Shown here in pieces: positions 35,701-45,932 of a stretch of DNA of 64,000 nucleotides (position 1 is its first letter; the number at the start of each line of letters is the position of its first letter). Source of the DNA: Pomphorhynchus laevis (taxonomy: Eukaryota; Acanthocephala; Palaeacanthocephala; Echinorhynchida; Pomphorhynchidae); assembly GCA_012934845.2 (NCBI GenBank), contig WNNJ02001739.1, forward strand, positions 62,001 to 126,000. The letters run 5' to 3'. The notes under the pieces are model-generated. The model had not been told where the DNA came from, did no database searches, and saw nothing but the letters and a program-made list of their open reading frames with translations. The position numbers were made by a program, and so were the translations under genes.

Positions 35701-36539
35701 TATAACAAAAAAACTATTTAAATTTTTTTATTTTTATATAACATAAATTATGTTTGCAATCTATTGTTTAAAATGTTTTGGATTTCTCTATTTTGTTATT
35801 TTATTTTTTAATTTTTATTGTTTTGTTATAATAATGATTTTGTTAAATAAAACTAAATATAACCGTTAAAAATGCTTAAAACGTAAAACATGCGAGAGAA
35901 AACAGGAAGTAATATATGGTCAGTCTAACGACATACTTCTTCTCTATAACAACAGCCTCAGTTCCATAGGGATCCAAGTCCATCCAGCAGATCCAATACT
36001 CCGCCTTCCAACTGAACCACTTGGGGTCGTTCACCCACCCCCCGAAGAATCCAATCGAGGCGTACTATACTCGGTAATCGCGAGATGGTGAGCTTGATAA
36101 ACCTTAGTTTTTGCTCTTGGTGACGTCCTCTAAAAAAGAAGACTAACCCGAGATAGCTTAAGTATCCCGGATTCGCACTTGGGTTTTCCCATTCAACGAC
36201 ATATGCTAAGCCCGTTTCAGGGCTCACCTAGCTCTCTTCAGAATGCGGTTTAGTCTATTCAAATCAGCTTTCGCCGACCAGTTCACCGTAACAAGAACCC
36301 CAGGTATTTTACACGAATTATGAAGGTAGAGAGTAGTTAAGCAGCACTTTGCGAAGTGCTGCATTAATTCAACCTCCAGTTTTGTCGTACAAATCACCAA
36401 GTAACATGTCATAGCCACTTCCCAAAATACTATCCAGGAGGTCACGGTTTTTGTGAATCTCCGCTGGACGGATGTAGATATTGGCTATACTGATGCGTTT
36501 ACCGTTCTTACAGATTGATATAACTAAATAAGATTGGGT

Positions 36540-37260
36540 GAGGGTAACTGATCTTTTAATATTAAAAAGAAACGGTTGATATCCGAGATTACATGTTTGC
36601 TTCTGCGTCCAGAAAACAGTGCTGTGGTATCATCAGCGTATACCACCAGATGTTGATCTCGTTAAAATATTTTGTAGAGTTCAATGGATGCAGCAAGATA
36701 CAAGATTGGAAAAAGTTGGGAGCCTTTAGGTACACCCGTAATAGGGTAGAACTGATGCGCGTCAGGATCGTCTTTAGAGAAGAATCATTCGATGTACAGC
36801 ACTTTTTACACCCTGTTAACATTCTCGCAGGCAACCCTAGGGACCAGAGTGTAGAGATAATAAAGGGAATGGAAATGCGGTCAAATGCGGCAGAAAAGTT
36901 AAGGAAAACAGCCACAGCAAGTTGATGACTCTTCTCCGGACAAAACTGATGCACTTCACCTATTGCTGAATGGACCGAGCGATTCTTTACGTACCTATAA
37001 AAACCTGGTGGGATTAAATTTCGCCTAATTAGATGGTGGCGGATTTTACGTGTAAGCGGTCTTTCATAAATGTAGATGAGTGAGTTTTGAATAGAAATAG
37101 ACCGCAGATCTTTGGGACATAAAATCGATTTTATTTTGGGTAAAAATACACGACGGCTTATATAAATGCCAGCAATGTCGGACTGGGAGGCTAGTATAAT
37201 TGTGATGGTGACTCCTTTATCTGATTGTCTGTCAAAAACTGTCAGACACATGTGGATTGT
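36540..37260 (-). pseudogene. LINE-A copy 2 reverse transcriptase
   Basis: A 220-codon open segment: FLPKIKSILCPKDLRSISIQ (fingers), IYIYERPLTRKIRHHL, GFYRYVKNRSVHSAIGEVHQ, then AVAVFLNFSAAFDRISIPFI, the motif A region, whose first Asp of F.D is replaced by Asn (FLNFSAAFD). Motif B is weak (LLRVYLKAPNFF) and motif C is frameshifted. It is the best-preserved RT of the family in the window. Confidence 0.85.
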
Positions 37261-37399
37261 GACGCACGGGATTTGGAGTTGCCCGAAAGTGTTTCAGCGT
37301 TGTCTACTGGGGTTGAAGCAAACGATACAGGCAGAGTGGTGTCATTCCTCCCCATTATAAATCTTATATTATTTAAGTTGAATCTATTTTCGAATAAGT

Positions 37400-37879
37400 T
37401 CAATTCATCACTATTAATCTCTGGTGGTAGATTGGTGATTTTAACTGAGGCCGAGAGAGGTTTGTATTGAACGTCACAGAGAGAGAGCTAGAATGCTGAT
37501 TTATAAATTTTGTGAATTCTAGTGCTAAATCTGATGTGACGAAAGATAATCTCAATTCTGATTCAAAATATCGAATAGAGTTGTAAATAACACGATTTTT
37601 GTATATGTTCGTGAATTCTTTGAGGAATGTTGCATAAATTTTAGACCTATCTATAGGTTTTTTAAATTTAAGGAATATTAGTTGGTGAGCTTTCTCACTA
37701 GGGAAGAGATCCCCTTGAACTGAAACATCGTTTAAATTATCACTAAACTTCTTGTCTTGAGATTTGTTATCGTAAGATACCTTATATTTGTCACCTTCTT
37801 TTGGCATTTTGCTTGTACTTTCGACGATTTTGCTGGCAACTGTTAATTTGTTAGAACGCTCCGACGTACATAAATCCAT
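37400..37879 (-). CDS. LINE-A copy 2 ORF1 N-terminal part (159 codons, open)
   Basis: A 159-codon open frame: a polar, Ser/Lys-rich start, then KAHQLIFLKFKKPIDRSKIY, IYKNRVIYNSIRYFESELRL, SFVTSDLALEFTKFIN. The pattern of two hydrophobic strands with a basic segment fits an RRM-like ORF1 domain. Homologous scraps at 9.45-9.72, 26.87-27.07 and 55.45-55.65 kb confirm the family. The zinc knuckles expected further C-terminal are absent, so the protein is truncated. Confidence 0.7.
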   Translation of the reverse strand: MDLCTSERSNKLTVASKIVESTSKMPKEGDKYKVSYDNKSQDKKFSDNLNDVSVQGDLFPSEKAHQLIFLKFKKPIDRSKIYATFLKEFTNIYKNRVIYNSIRYFESELRLSFVTSDLALEFTKFINQHSSSLSVTFNTNLSRPQLKSPIYHQRLIVMN

Positions 37880-37939
37880 TCGTTACATTGTGATTTAATG
37901 TTTTGTTATAAATTTGATTTGATGTTTTGTATTAAGAAA

Positions 37940-38490
37940 AAAAACAACTTCCAGAGTGGGCGGTTAAAAAGGCTTTATATAAGACCAGAACTAATAAAAT
38001 TCATATATTTGGATCTTTAAAAGAACGAAAGTATGTTGGGATTTTATATATCAATGATATACGGAATAATCGTTTTAAAAAATTCGTTAATGAGAACCAA
38101 ATGTCAACATCTCATGATATTGTTTTGTACAATAAAAGAATGCCTAAATTGTATAATTTTTAAAAAATTAAATCCATCAACAACAATCCATCCGTTGTTT
38201 GTAAAATCCCTTGTAAAGACTGCGATAAAATATAAAAAGGTCAAACTGAGCAAAGTATAAATAAAAGATTAAGCCAGTATAAATACCCACTTAAACGTGG
38301 AGCAAGCATTGCCTTGGTTGATCATAATGATCACATAATTGATTTCGATGGAACTACCATATTATCAAAAGAATCCAGTATATTTAAACATAAGATTTTA
38401 TATGCGTTTTATATTAACAAACTAAAGGATAAGTTAATGGTTGGTAACAAAGCTGACTTATTCTTAAAATTAATATAGACGAAAGCTTTT
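37940..38490 (+). mobile_element. PLE-2 GIY-YIG end, copy 3
   Basis: Nearly identical to 35131-35690 across about 440 bp (38033 onward), while the first ~90 bp differ clearly. It carries the same CKDC...KLSKV and ALVDHNDHIIDFDGTTILSK segments, and the 3' end ATTAATATAGACGAAAGCTT matches copy 1. Confidence 0.82.
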
Positions 38491-38674
38491 GATTATAACA
38501 AAAAAATATTTTTAATTTATTTTTTTAATTTTATAAAACATAAATTATGTTTGTAATCTATTTTTTTAATTTTTTTAATTCCTCTATTTTGTTATTTTGT
38601 CTTGATTTTTATTGTTTTGTCATGAATGCATATGTTTCGTACTTTTGTTGTACATTTTTAGTGTTTTTGTTTCA

Positions 38675-39740
38675 TAAATAGCCCAATTATAGCTGACTTA
38701 TTTTTAAGCTTTATAGAATATGAATTTTTTCATAACTGTTTAAAAAATAAATCTAAATTATATAAAGATATGAAATATATGTTTCGATATATTGATGATA
38801 TATGTGTATTTAATTCTAGCAATTTTTATTTAATAAGCGAACAAATTTATCCAGGTAGCCGTATACTAAATAAAACCAATATTAACGATATAGAGGTTTT
38901 ATATCTAAATATAAAATATTAAATATGTTTCAATTTAACTCAAATATATTTTTTCAATAAGTGAACGCATTTATCCAGGTAGCCTTATTCTTAATAAAAC
39001 CAATATTAATGACAAAGAAAGTATATATATTGATATGAGCATTAAATTAACATTAATTAAAACTACTTTTAACTTATATCGTAAAGATGACATATTTAAA
39101 TTTCAAGAAACATATTTTTGCATGAGCATTCATGCATACCATATAATATAAAATATAATACATTAAATAATGAAATTTTAAGAATTGCAACAATTTGTAA
39201 CGATATTGTTATTATTCAAAATCACTTAAATAATTTAATATATGCATATTTTAAACTAGGTTACTATAAAAATAACATCAAGCAGAAAATAGTAAAATAT
39301 ATAAATCAACACAATAATATAAAGAATAAATTTAAACTCTTAAGTGGCAAATTTTTATGGATGGATAATAAATAATATACTTTGCATTAGAATAAGATAC
39401 TAGATAGTTATTTCAGAGGAAATACATCATTAGCATGTATTTGGCCCCGCTGCTATGTTGGTTAGAGGAGTTAGGGGCCGAAACCTGATAGCATAGCAGT
39501 TCCTCCTGATGACCTCTAATCCTTATTCTGATACAACGTCTGTTATTTATTAGTCAATTCATAAAAATGACGTTTATTTTAAATTTCAATTTTTTATTTT
39601 AACTTGATTTAAATTATAGAAAATCTAAAAACAATTATTAATTTTATTATTTAATTATTAAATTTTGATTTAGCATTATTATGTTTTGTTTATTTTATAA
39701 TTATATTAAATACGTAGACTCGTTAGCTGATTTAATTAAT
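38675..39740 (+). mobile_element. Naiad-type element, 3' part of a second copy (RT end + 3' UTR)
   Basis: Begins inside RT motif B (SPIIADLFLSFIEYEFF), then FRYIDDICVFNSSNFYLI (motif C, YIDD intact). A ~100-bp stretch around the YPGSR.LNKTNIND segment is duplicated (near 38830-38895 and 38955-39015). Then comes the C-terminal thumb, last frame 39118-39375, ending LSGKFLWMDNK and a stop. The 3' UTR with the pseudoknot (39412-39520) and the AT-rich tail to ~39740 follow. This copy shows that the pseudoknot lies just after the RT stop codon. Confidence 0.85.
39412..39520 (+). ncRNA. Naiad 3'-UTR interleaved pseudoknot, copy A
   Basis: Helices by position: P0 AGAGG 39415-39419 with CCTCT 39513-39517. 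Hairpin AAATACAT 39420-39427 pairs with ATGTATTT 39435-39442. Pa is GGCCCC 39443-39448 with GGGGCC 39474-39479, and Pb is CTGCTATG 39450-39457 with CATAGCAG 39492-39499. Pa and Pb interleave, giving an H-type pseudoknot. GAAACC follows Pa directly. TTAGAGG 39462-39468 can also pair with CCTCTAA. The interleaved GG-starting helix recalls HDV-like ribozymes, but the P4 domain and catalytic-C context are not evident. Function is unknown. Confidence 0.7.
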
Positions 39741-40123
39741 TCCAATGTGCAAACCGACAAGAAACTTGATTTGTGTGATTTTTTAATGTTAACTTTCTAG
39801 AGATGCTAGCAGTTACTAGCTAAATATCAAACTGCTTTTTCTTGTCTTTCAAAAATATACAAGACATAATGATTTCATAAAGATGCAATGACATTTAAAC
39901 CATATTCCTGTACAAATGATAGTCATTTTTTCAATTTTTTAGTTCACAATGCAATTGTCGAACAGTATCCCTTCTAACAATTTGATATCACACAGACGAC
40001 CACATTTTTCTCAAAAAAATTCAAAAATAATTATTGATAATTAATTTGAAGATGTAGCTCTCGAAATATTTTTAAAATCTTTTATAATATTTTCTAAAAT
40101 CCAAATATTTTTTATTCTTCTAG

Positions 40124-40183
40124 AAATCCATACAATGCAGATTGTCCTGCCGATATTCTCCAAATTAAGCAATTCAGTAGCGC
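40124..40183 (+). CDS. Possible further LRR-gene exon, 60 bp (cap-like)
   Basis: After ATTCTTCTAG and before GTAAAT; 60 bp in phase 2, open. It reads NPYNADCPADILQIKQFSSA. NP(Y/W)NxDC is how an LRR C-terminal cap commonly starts, so this may be the cap exon of the LRR gene, 8 kb further on behind the PLE-2, LINE and Naiad insertions. No other cap cysteines are in the exon. Confidence 0.55.
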
Positions 40184-41010
40184 GTAAATGAACTATTTTC
40201 AAAAATACTGTTTTCTTACTAAATTAAGTCTATATCTTTGATATATTGAAATATCAAATTCACCAAATAGGATGATGATCTAAATAAGATTTTTTTAAAA
40301 TAGTAAATAAAATAATAATAATATATTATTATAGTATTATATAAATATTTGCTAAATTTTAAAGTAATAATTTGATTCTCCTAATATAATTATGAAAATA
40401 TAATTAAATATCACGATTTTCAATATTTTAAGGTTGAAAAACTGTTGTGTTTACAGATAAGTGTACAGTTATTAAGTCTGTCTTAATTTTTACTTGCCAA
40501 ATGAATACACGTTCTATTGCAATATGTAAAAAATTTTGAAATAATAAACGGTAAAAAGTTTAAGTTTATATTTTATAGACAATTATATCCACTGTAATTA
40601 CTGAAATTTTAAATCAAGCGCCGTTCTATTCTACTGCAACCATCCAAGAAGCGCAACTGAGACATATGGCGTTGTTATTTATTAGTGGAGTGAGTAAAAT
40701 AATAATGAATGCTTTATTTAGCAAAGTATAATATTTAAAATCATAAACAGAACAGTAGATCATGATAAGCGAACTAGAGTATTAATATAGGACCAGATCG
40801 TAATTAACAAAATGATTGAGATGATATAGTGATTCCAAAATATAATATTCTATAATAACCACGCCAGTAAATAACTTAGGTATTTTGAAGCTGCCAGCGA
40901 TTTTTCCCTTTTTTGAATTCCTTTTTAATTACAGTAACGTTTCTCCTTGTTGGTGTAACACATTGTAAATTGTTCGCCATGCTATACGATCTAATAAAGT
41001 CATCTCTATT
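40184..41010. other. AT-rich DNA, no gene seen
   Basis: No phase-2 exon or recognised element found. Slightly less AT-rich after 40600, near the LINE-C remains. Confidence 0.45.
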
Positions 41011-41014
41011 TTTT

Positions 41015-41985
41015 TCAGTCTTCGTTGGTGGAGCCGAGTTTAAATATGCTTTCCGGATCTCCGTTCCTAGCTGCTCCTAACAGAATTTCAAAATTTTTTG
41101 CAGTATCTAGTTGTGTAAGATGTTTGGCTATGAAATTTCGCAATTTTAGTTTATTTTTAAGGAATGTTTTATATTGCGCAATAATTTGTTCGCCTTGAGT
41201 TATGTTGAAATACACATACGTGCTTTAAATGGGCAATAACAAAACCCATTCCATCTTTGATCGTTTTGTTAGTTCTTTTAAGCATATTAATAGGAAGTAT
41301 TTTCTTTGTTCTGGAGGACGATTTCGAGCATAAAAGCTGAAAGTGGGAGCCAGGAAGACTTTAGCGATATTTATGCATTCATTTAATGTTACATTCCATC
41401 TATATGCATTACTTGCTATACGTATACCTTTAATTATTAGTCTTCTCGCTGATGCCAGTTCTTTATAATGTGTTAACTTATTATTAAAACAGCTACCCAA
41501 AATCCTCAAACTCTTGACTGCCTGTGTGGCCAGTAACCCGTTATTCAGAGAATCAGCTCTCTTCCATTTATAAGTGATATATTTCGTTTTCTTTTCGTTT
41601 AGCTCAAGTCCTATATCAATGCCTCTCTGTTTAATTAATTTGACTGTGGTGTAAATGTAAGCCTTCACTTTATTGATATATTTAGTCCATTTCTTGAAGA
41701 GGAGAGTTATGTCGTCGGCAGAGATGCAACAATTCATTTGTTCGTTTCTTAAGTTCTTGGTGAGATACACAGTAGCTAGGTTGAATAAAATAGGATATAT
41801 TGGTGAGCCCTGCGTCACTTCTTTAGATAGTGATCTAAATTCGTTATATGTACCATCAAATGAGGCAAATCTAGATTTTAAAATCCAACAAATCCGATGA
41901 ACGAGACTGTTATGTATGTTGCAACGATGTAATGCATTAAAGATACTCTCGTGGCTTATCAAGTCGAAAACGGGAATTACTTTTC
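41015..41985 (-). mobile_element. LINE-C reverse transcriptase, palm to thumb
   Basis: The frame 41962-41225 starts within motif A (VFDLISHESIFNALHRC read just upstream), then VTQGSPIYPILFNLATVYL (motif B, near perfect), CCISADDITLLFKKW (motif C, SADD), GLELNEKKTKYITYK, and a long thumb ending near RKYFLLICLKELTKRSKMEW. The frame 41215-41015 probably continues the C-terminal end. At 245 codons it is one of the longest open segments here, but it is 5'-truncated exactly at motif A, where LINE-B sequence begins. Confidence 0.85.
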
Positions 41986-43060
41986 GTTGGGCTTAATGAC
42001 AAACACAACTTAGACACGCATCTAGCAATCCCATTCACCACAGATTTCACTGTCTTCGAATCTCCTGTCAGACAAGGAATCTCTTTTAAACACCAGCGAT
42101 ATATCGTCCGCATAGATAGTACCACTGGTGCTTCTATCCAAAAGTTCATCCAAAACTCCCCTTGTTGTAATCATATAAAGGATTTTTCGATAAAAGAGAC
42201 CCTTGAGGAAGAACCCTTGGATAGCTTATAAAAGGGACCCTTGACGTCTTCTAGATAGAAGCTTCTGCTCTCCAACATTCCACACACTCGACGCAGAATA
42301 TTCAGTGGAACAACATCTCTTCTCAGCATTTCCATTACTGAGTCGAGTATGATGTTGTCAAAGGCTGCCGACACGTCAAGGAAATACAGCAGTGCTGGCT
42401 GTGTATACTTAATGAGAAAACCCTGTAATGCCCTTACTGCTTTTACAGTTCCCCTACCACTACGAAAAACGTGAATGTGATCACCCAACTATTCACGCCA
42501 CTCGTAGTGGCGAGCTAGGTATCTTGCCAGAGCTCTCTCATAGACCATCACCAAATTATTGGATATGGTGATTGGTCTGGTGTCCTTAACCGTTGACACC
42601 CATTGACACTTTGGAAGAAATATCACTTTCCCGAGTGCAATATCTGGCTAGTCTACTAGCGGTGAAGCTACCAGTTTAGCGGCGATTTGCCCTCGAAGTT
42701 CCTCGTAGATCAGCTTGGTAGCAGCCACGCACGCCGAGATGTTATTAGATGACGTCTTAGGCGTGATCGGCAACATATCTAAGAGATCGTCAAGTGTGAT
42801 AGTCTCTTCCAATGTGTCAATATGATGAAGAGTAAGCTTCAACCTATTTTGAAGTTGCACATCTTCGGAGCATATCATTGCATTTGAGAGATGTTTCTTC
42901 TTCATTTCCTCTAATACAATCTTAATGCCCTTTGAAGCAATCCACTTGGAAGCTCTCCAAGACCGAAAGAGAAACCTCCTTCGATCGGACGGATTAGGAT
43001 CAGCTCTTAATCCCCAGAGGAGTTTCTTCATTGCAAGGCCTTATGATTGTATTTTGGCAA
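41975..43060 (-). mobile_element. LINE-B reverse transcriptase, fingers to motif C
   Basis: The frame 43031-42648 is the linker before RT (DRRRFLFRSWRASKWIASKG, then EETITLDDLLDMLPI). Downstream come GKVIFLPKCQWVST and RPITISNNLVMVYERALARY (fingers), HVFRSGRGTVKAVRALQGFL, LLYFLDVSAAFDNIILDSVM (motif A) and LSKGSSSRVSF (motif B, degenerate). A shifted frame has IYRWCLKEIPCLTGDS after motif C and ends at SPTKS, where LINE-C begins. It is distinct from LINE-C and LINE-A in sequence. Confidence 0.8.
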
Positions 43061-43164
43061 TGGTGGTCGTTTTGTCCGCATGTGTTTATTTGCTAAATTA
43101 TATAATTCAGCGTTAAAATTGTATAAAAAAATTAAAAAATTTATTTCTTAAAAAATACAAATGT

Positions 43165-43450
43165 TTTTCTTCATTTCTTATTTTTTTAGTTTTATTATTT
43201 TTTTTAACTGTGATCAGGCAAAATAGCCTAATGGTTAGCATTGTAAGAATAATAATAATAATTTTAAAATTTGAACTAAAATCATTAAAACCATTCATTT
43301 TAACATTCCCGCTCAATTCATTAAAAATTTTCATGCACTCACACATTCTCACATACATTCGTTATTATTACAAGGTTTAGCCATAAGGCTATTTTGCCTG
43401 ATCACAGTTAAAAAAATAATAAAACTAAAAAAATAAGAAATGAAGAAAAA
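43165..43450. repeat. Inverted repeat with ~64-bp arms
   Basis: 43165-43229 and 43387-43450 are near-perfect reverse complements; the arms contain CTGTGATCAGGCAAAATAGC and its complement. The ~155-bp centre holds AT-rich DNA. It sits between LINE-B and the LINE-D-like C-terminus and may be a MITE or fold-back insertion. Confidence 0.85.
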
Positions 43451-43479
43451 GAAGTCAACAAGCAAAATAAAAATAAAAA

Positions 43480-43900
43480 TCACTGCAAATATGTCCATGA
43501 CTCGTTTCTCGTCTTCTTAGTGATCCATGTCTTTAATAATTTTTTGAACAAATGCAGACTCCGGGCGGAAGCAATTTCCTCAGGCAGAGAATTCCATATA
43601 TTAAGTACCCTGTGCGACAGTCTCCAGCATTTTGGATACCTATCATGCCTTGTTTTATAGACAGTTTTGCTGTGACCTCTCAAAATCGATGAACGTAATG
43701 TGATCGAACCACTCGGATAACCATTTAATCGGTGTACAAGTGCATACATTCCTATCAAGTCAAGAAACAAAAATCGTGATGACATCGGTTGAATTCTTAG
43801 CAAATCTAATCGAGATGCATAATCAACTCTCGCATTCGAACACAAGCGAGAACCTCTCCTTAGGACTGACTCATTCTATCATTTGTTATATAATTTAAAA
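43480..43900 (-). pseudogene. LINE C-terminal fragment (CR1/L2-like)
   Basis: A 121-codon open segment ending the ORF2 protein: LNGYPSGSITLRSSILRGHS, YKTRHDRYPKCWRLSHRVLN, IWNSLPEEIASARSLHLFKK. The HRV.N.WNSLP......S...FK pattern is the C-terminal signature of CR1/L2/Rex-type LINEs. It may belong to the same group as LINE-D at 12.8-14.5 kb, which lacks this end. The stop after SWTYLQ looks natural. Confidence 0.82.
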
Positions 43901-43921
43901 TTTCATTAATATTATTTTTGG

Positions 43922-44464
43922 TCAAAAACATTTTAACTTTTTAGCTGTAAGGTTGTATACAAGCCTTGGTCTGTAAAAATCTGGTTTGTTGGACCATTTC
44001 TTTTTTCCACACGCAGTATACAAGTTTATGTCCGTCATTTTACCCATCCGATTCTGCTTTTTTAACCATTTTATTTTAAACTTGACATTTTTTAAATTAC
44101 TTGCGATATCTAAAATAGATTGGTAATCTGAATGATTCCGGAGAAACGTTTCCTCTAGTGGGATTATGGCCTCTCCGATATGGTCAATCAGTGATCCCAC
44201 TCGATCTCCTCCGGAGTCATTTAGGTCACCAACAATGTAGTGGGCACCGGCATTAAACACTCTAAGCAGCAACTTCTTGACGGCCTTCTTACTCTCCTCC
44301 GTCCTCCAGCCACCCGGTTTTATATAGCAGTTTGCTACATACACCGGATGGCGGGAAACGAAGAATTTCAGAAGTTGATACGAGCCCACGTCACTGGACC
44401 CCTTTGAAATCAAGCAAGCGCTAAGACGCTCGGTTGTAATTGAGACCAGAGTGAGCTCTAACAT
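43922..44464 (-). pseudogene. LINE-B-type EEP endonuclease, C-terminal two thirds
   Basis: A 180-codon open segment with VYVANCYIKPGGWRTEESKK, KLLLRVFNAGAHYIVGDLND (the GDLN/D catalytic strand) and IIPLEETFLRNHSDYQSILD. It is an AP-like endonuclease of a LINE, 5'-truncated. The last ~50 residues (NLKNVKFKIKW, YRPRLVYNLTAKKLKC) are probably linker or a shifted frame. A matching scrap lies at 2.9-3.1 kb on +. Confidence 0.75.
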
Positions 44465-44566
44465 ACCATCAACGTGATATGTGAAAATTTTGTAATTTTC
44501 GAAACTTCTGCTTAGTGTTTAAAACCTGTGGAGAACGCGCCTCCAGCAGAAAGAGGACATGCCCGT

Positions 44567-44645
44567 AGTCGCATTTATGGACGCATTTAACCAAATAGCC
44601 TTATTTTTAATATAACCAATATTTATAAGAAAGAATATATATAAA
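44567..44645 (+). mobile_element. Small Naiad C-terminal scrap
   Basis: GACGCATTTAACCAAATAGCC, followed by TTATTTTTAATATAACCAAT, matches the Naiad C-terminal segment near 38960-39015 (GAACGCATTTATCCAGGTAG and on). Only about 75 bp is recognisable before AT microsatellite sequence begins. Confidence 0.5.
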
Positions 44646-44829
44646 TATATATAAATATATATATATATATTTATATATACTTATATATATAATTTGTTGT
44701 TACACTTGCCCTGGGACACACAATGGTGTACTCGTAAATAAATCACTATATTTTCCTCATGATGTATACAATCACTATGTTTTCCTCCGATATATATAAA
44801 TATATATATTATTATTTGTTTCTACACCT

Positions 44830-45564
44830 TAGAAGTACCGTCAAAGATAACATATATCAGGAAAGTATCTTGAAGCGGTACATTTTGAAAGATGGTTTTG
44901 ACAGAATAACATTCAAAAATGTAAATATAAAAGAAACATTTCGAATAAAGCTACAACAAATAAAAAAAATCAAAGTCACTGACACTTCTCTGTGTGCTAC
45001 GGGAATCCTTAGGAATGTTTTGTCGTTCGCAGAGGAAGATGATGTCAAGGATTTGGCAGATAAGTACGGAATAACTGTAATAAAAAATGTAAATCCTATA
45101 AACAAGCTAACAGTTCTTTACTTGTAAAAAGAGCTGTAACAGATTTACAAAAGCTGCGCGACACTAGATCTGGAATTTTGAGTCATCTAATCAAATTGGT
45201 AATTTTCGATGAGAATGACTTGAAATTCCGATATCCGCAATGCTACCGCTGTCGGCGATGGGGTCACTTTTCAAGCATGTAATTGGAAAGTGATCCTCGC
45301 TGTGTGCACTGTGGAGACGAGCATGAATCACAAAATTGTGAAAAAGGTCCGAAAGATCTAAGTGTGCTAACTGTACACATTCACATAGAGCTTATTCTCA
45401 CACATGCACCCATTTTAAAGAATATTTAAAGTGCGTAGATGGCGAGAATAAAAAACGTGTGAAGGAGCACAAACCTTTTTACAAGCCGCAACACAGTTGG
45501 GTGATCAACATGCCTCTGAAATGAGAATGTTAATCAACCGACTTAGGGGATGCTAATTTAATGT
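44830..45564 (+). pseudogene. LINE ORF1 (CCHC) fragment, left arm of a large inverted repeat
   Basis: The frame 44759-45127 reads ILKDGFDRITFKNVNIKETF and later VLSFAEEDDVKDLADKYGIT. After a frame break come DLQKLRDTRSGILSHLIKL and a knuckle region CYRCRRWGHFSS...RCVHCGDEHESQNC (two CCHC-type knuckles), then ANCTHSHRAYSH. This is the nucleic-acid-binding ORF1 of a Jockey/I-group LINE. The same ~735 bp recurs inverted at 49696-50434 at ~98-99% identity by eye, so the duplication is young compared with the LINE decay. Confidence 0.82.

Positions 45565-45568
<4 letters not shown>

Positions 45569-45656
<88 letters not shown>
45569..45656. repeat. (TA)n microsatellite
   Basis: About 43 uninterrupted TA dinucleotides. 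A second run of about 16 lies at 46258-46290. Confidence 0.95.
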
Positions 45657-45658
<2 letters not shown>

Positions 45659-45881
45659 CGTATGAGATCATGAAGATCGATTGGAATCGGGACTGGTGAT
45701 CCTTTGATGGATTCTTATTTATGTAACGAATAGTTGCTAGGTCACACGAGGTGACTTTCTGTAGCTGGTTTTCAATGCGAAAGTCACCTCGTGTGACCTA
45801 GCAACTATTCGTTACATAAATAAGAATCCATCAAAGGATCACCAGTCCCGATTCCAATCGATCTTCATGATCTCATACGAT
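45657..45881. repeat. Perfect 102-bp palindrome with 21-nt loop
   Basis: 45657-45758 is the exact reverse complement of 45780-45881; the loop 45759-45779 is CTGTAGCTGGTTTTCAATGC plus G. The loop plus the first part of the right arm recurs at 46204-46259. Perfect identity over 102 bp points to a recent origin, for instance by template switching. Confidence 0.95.
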
Positions 45882-45932
45882 AAAAATCTATAATAAGCAT
45901 GCCAGAGAAGCATCTCGGACAATGCAGTTTCT

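Larger units (their letters stand above)
35940..37890 (-). mobile_element. LINE-A copy 2, internally deleted
   Basis: The minus-strand order is ORF1 (37879-37400), then directly RT (37260-36540), an EEP-region scrap (36530-36370), then the C-terminal/3' segment (36250-35950). The linker between ORF1 and RT, and most of EEP, are missing or misplaced relative to copy 1. It lies between PLE-2 copies at 35.1-35.7 and 37.94-38.49 kb, so it probably inserted into or beside a PLE-2 array. Confidence 0.8.

Noticed and set aside
36593-36925. Plus-strand 110-codon frame
   Set aside because: Antisense shadow of the LINE-A copy 2 reverse transcriptase.
39490-39520. CTGATGA in the Naiad 3' UTR as a hammerhead box
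   Set aside because: No GAAA box follows with a matching stem II; the upstream GAAAC pairs within a different fold.
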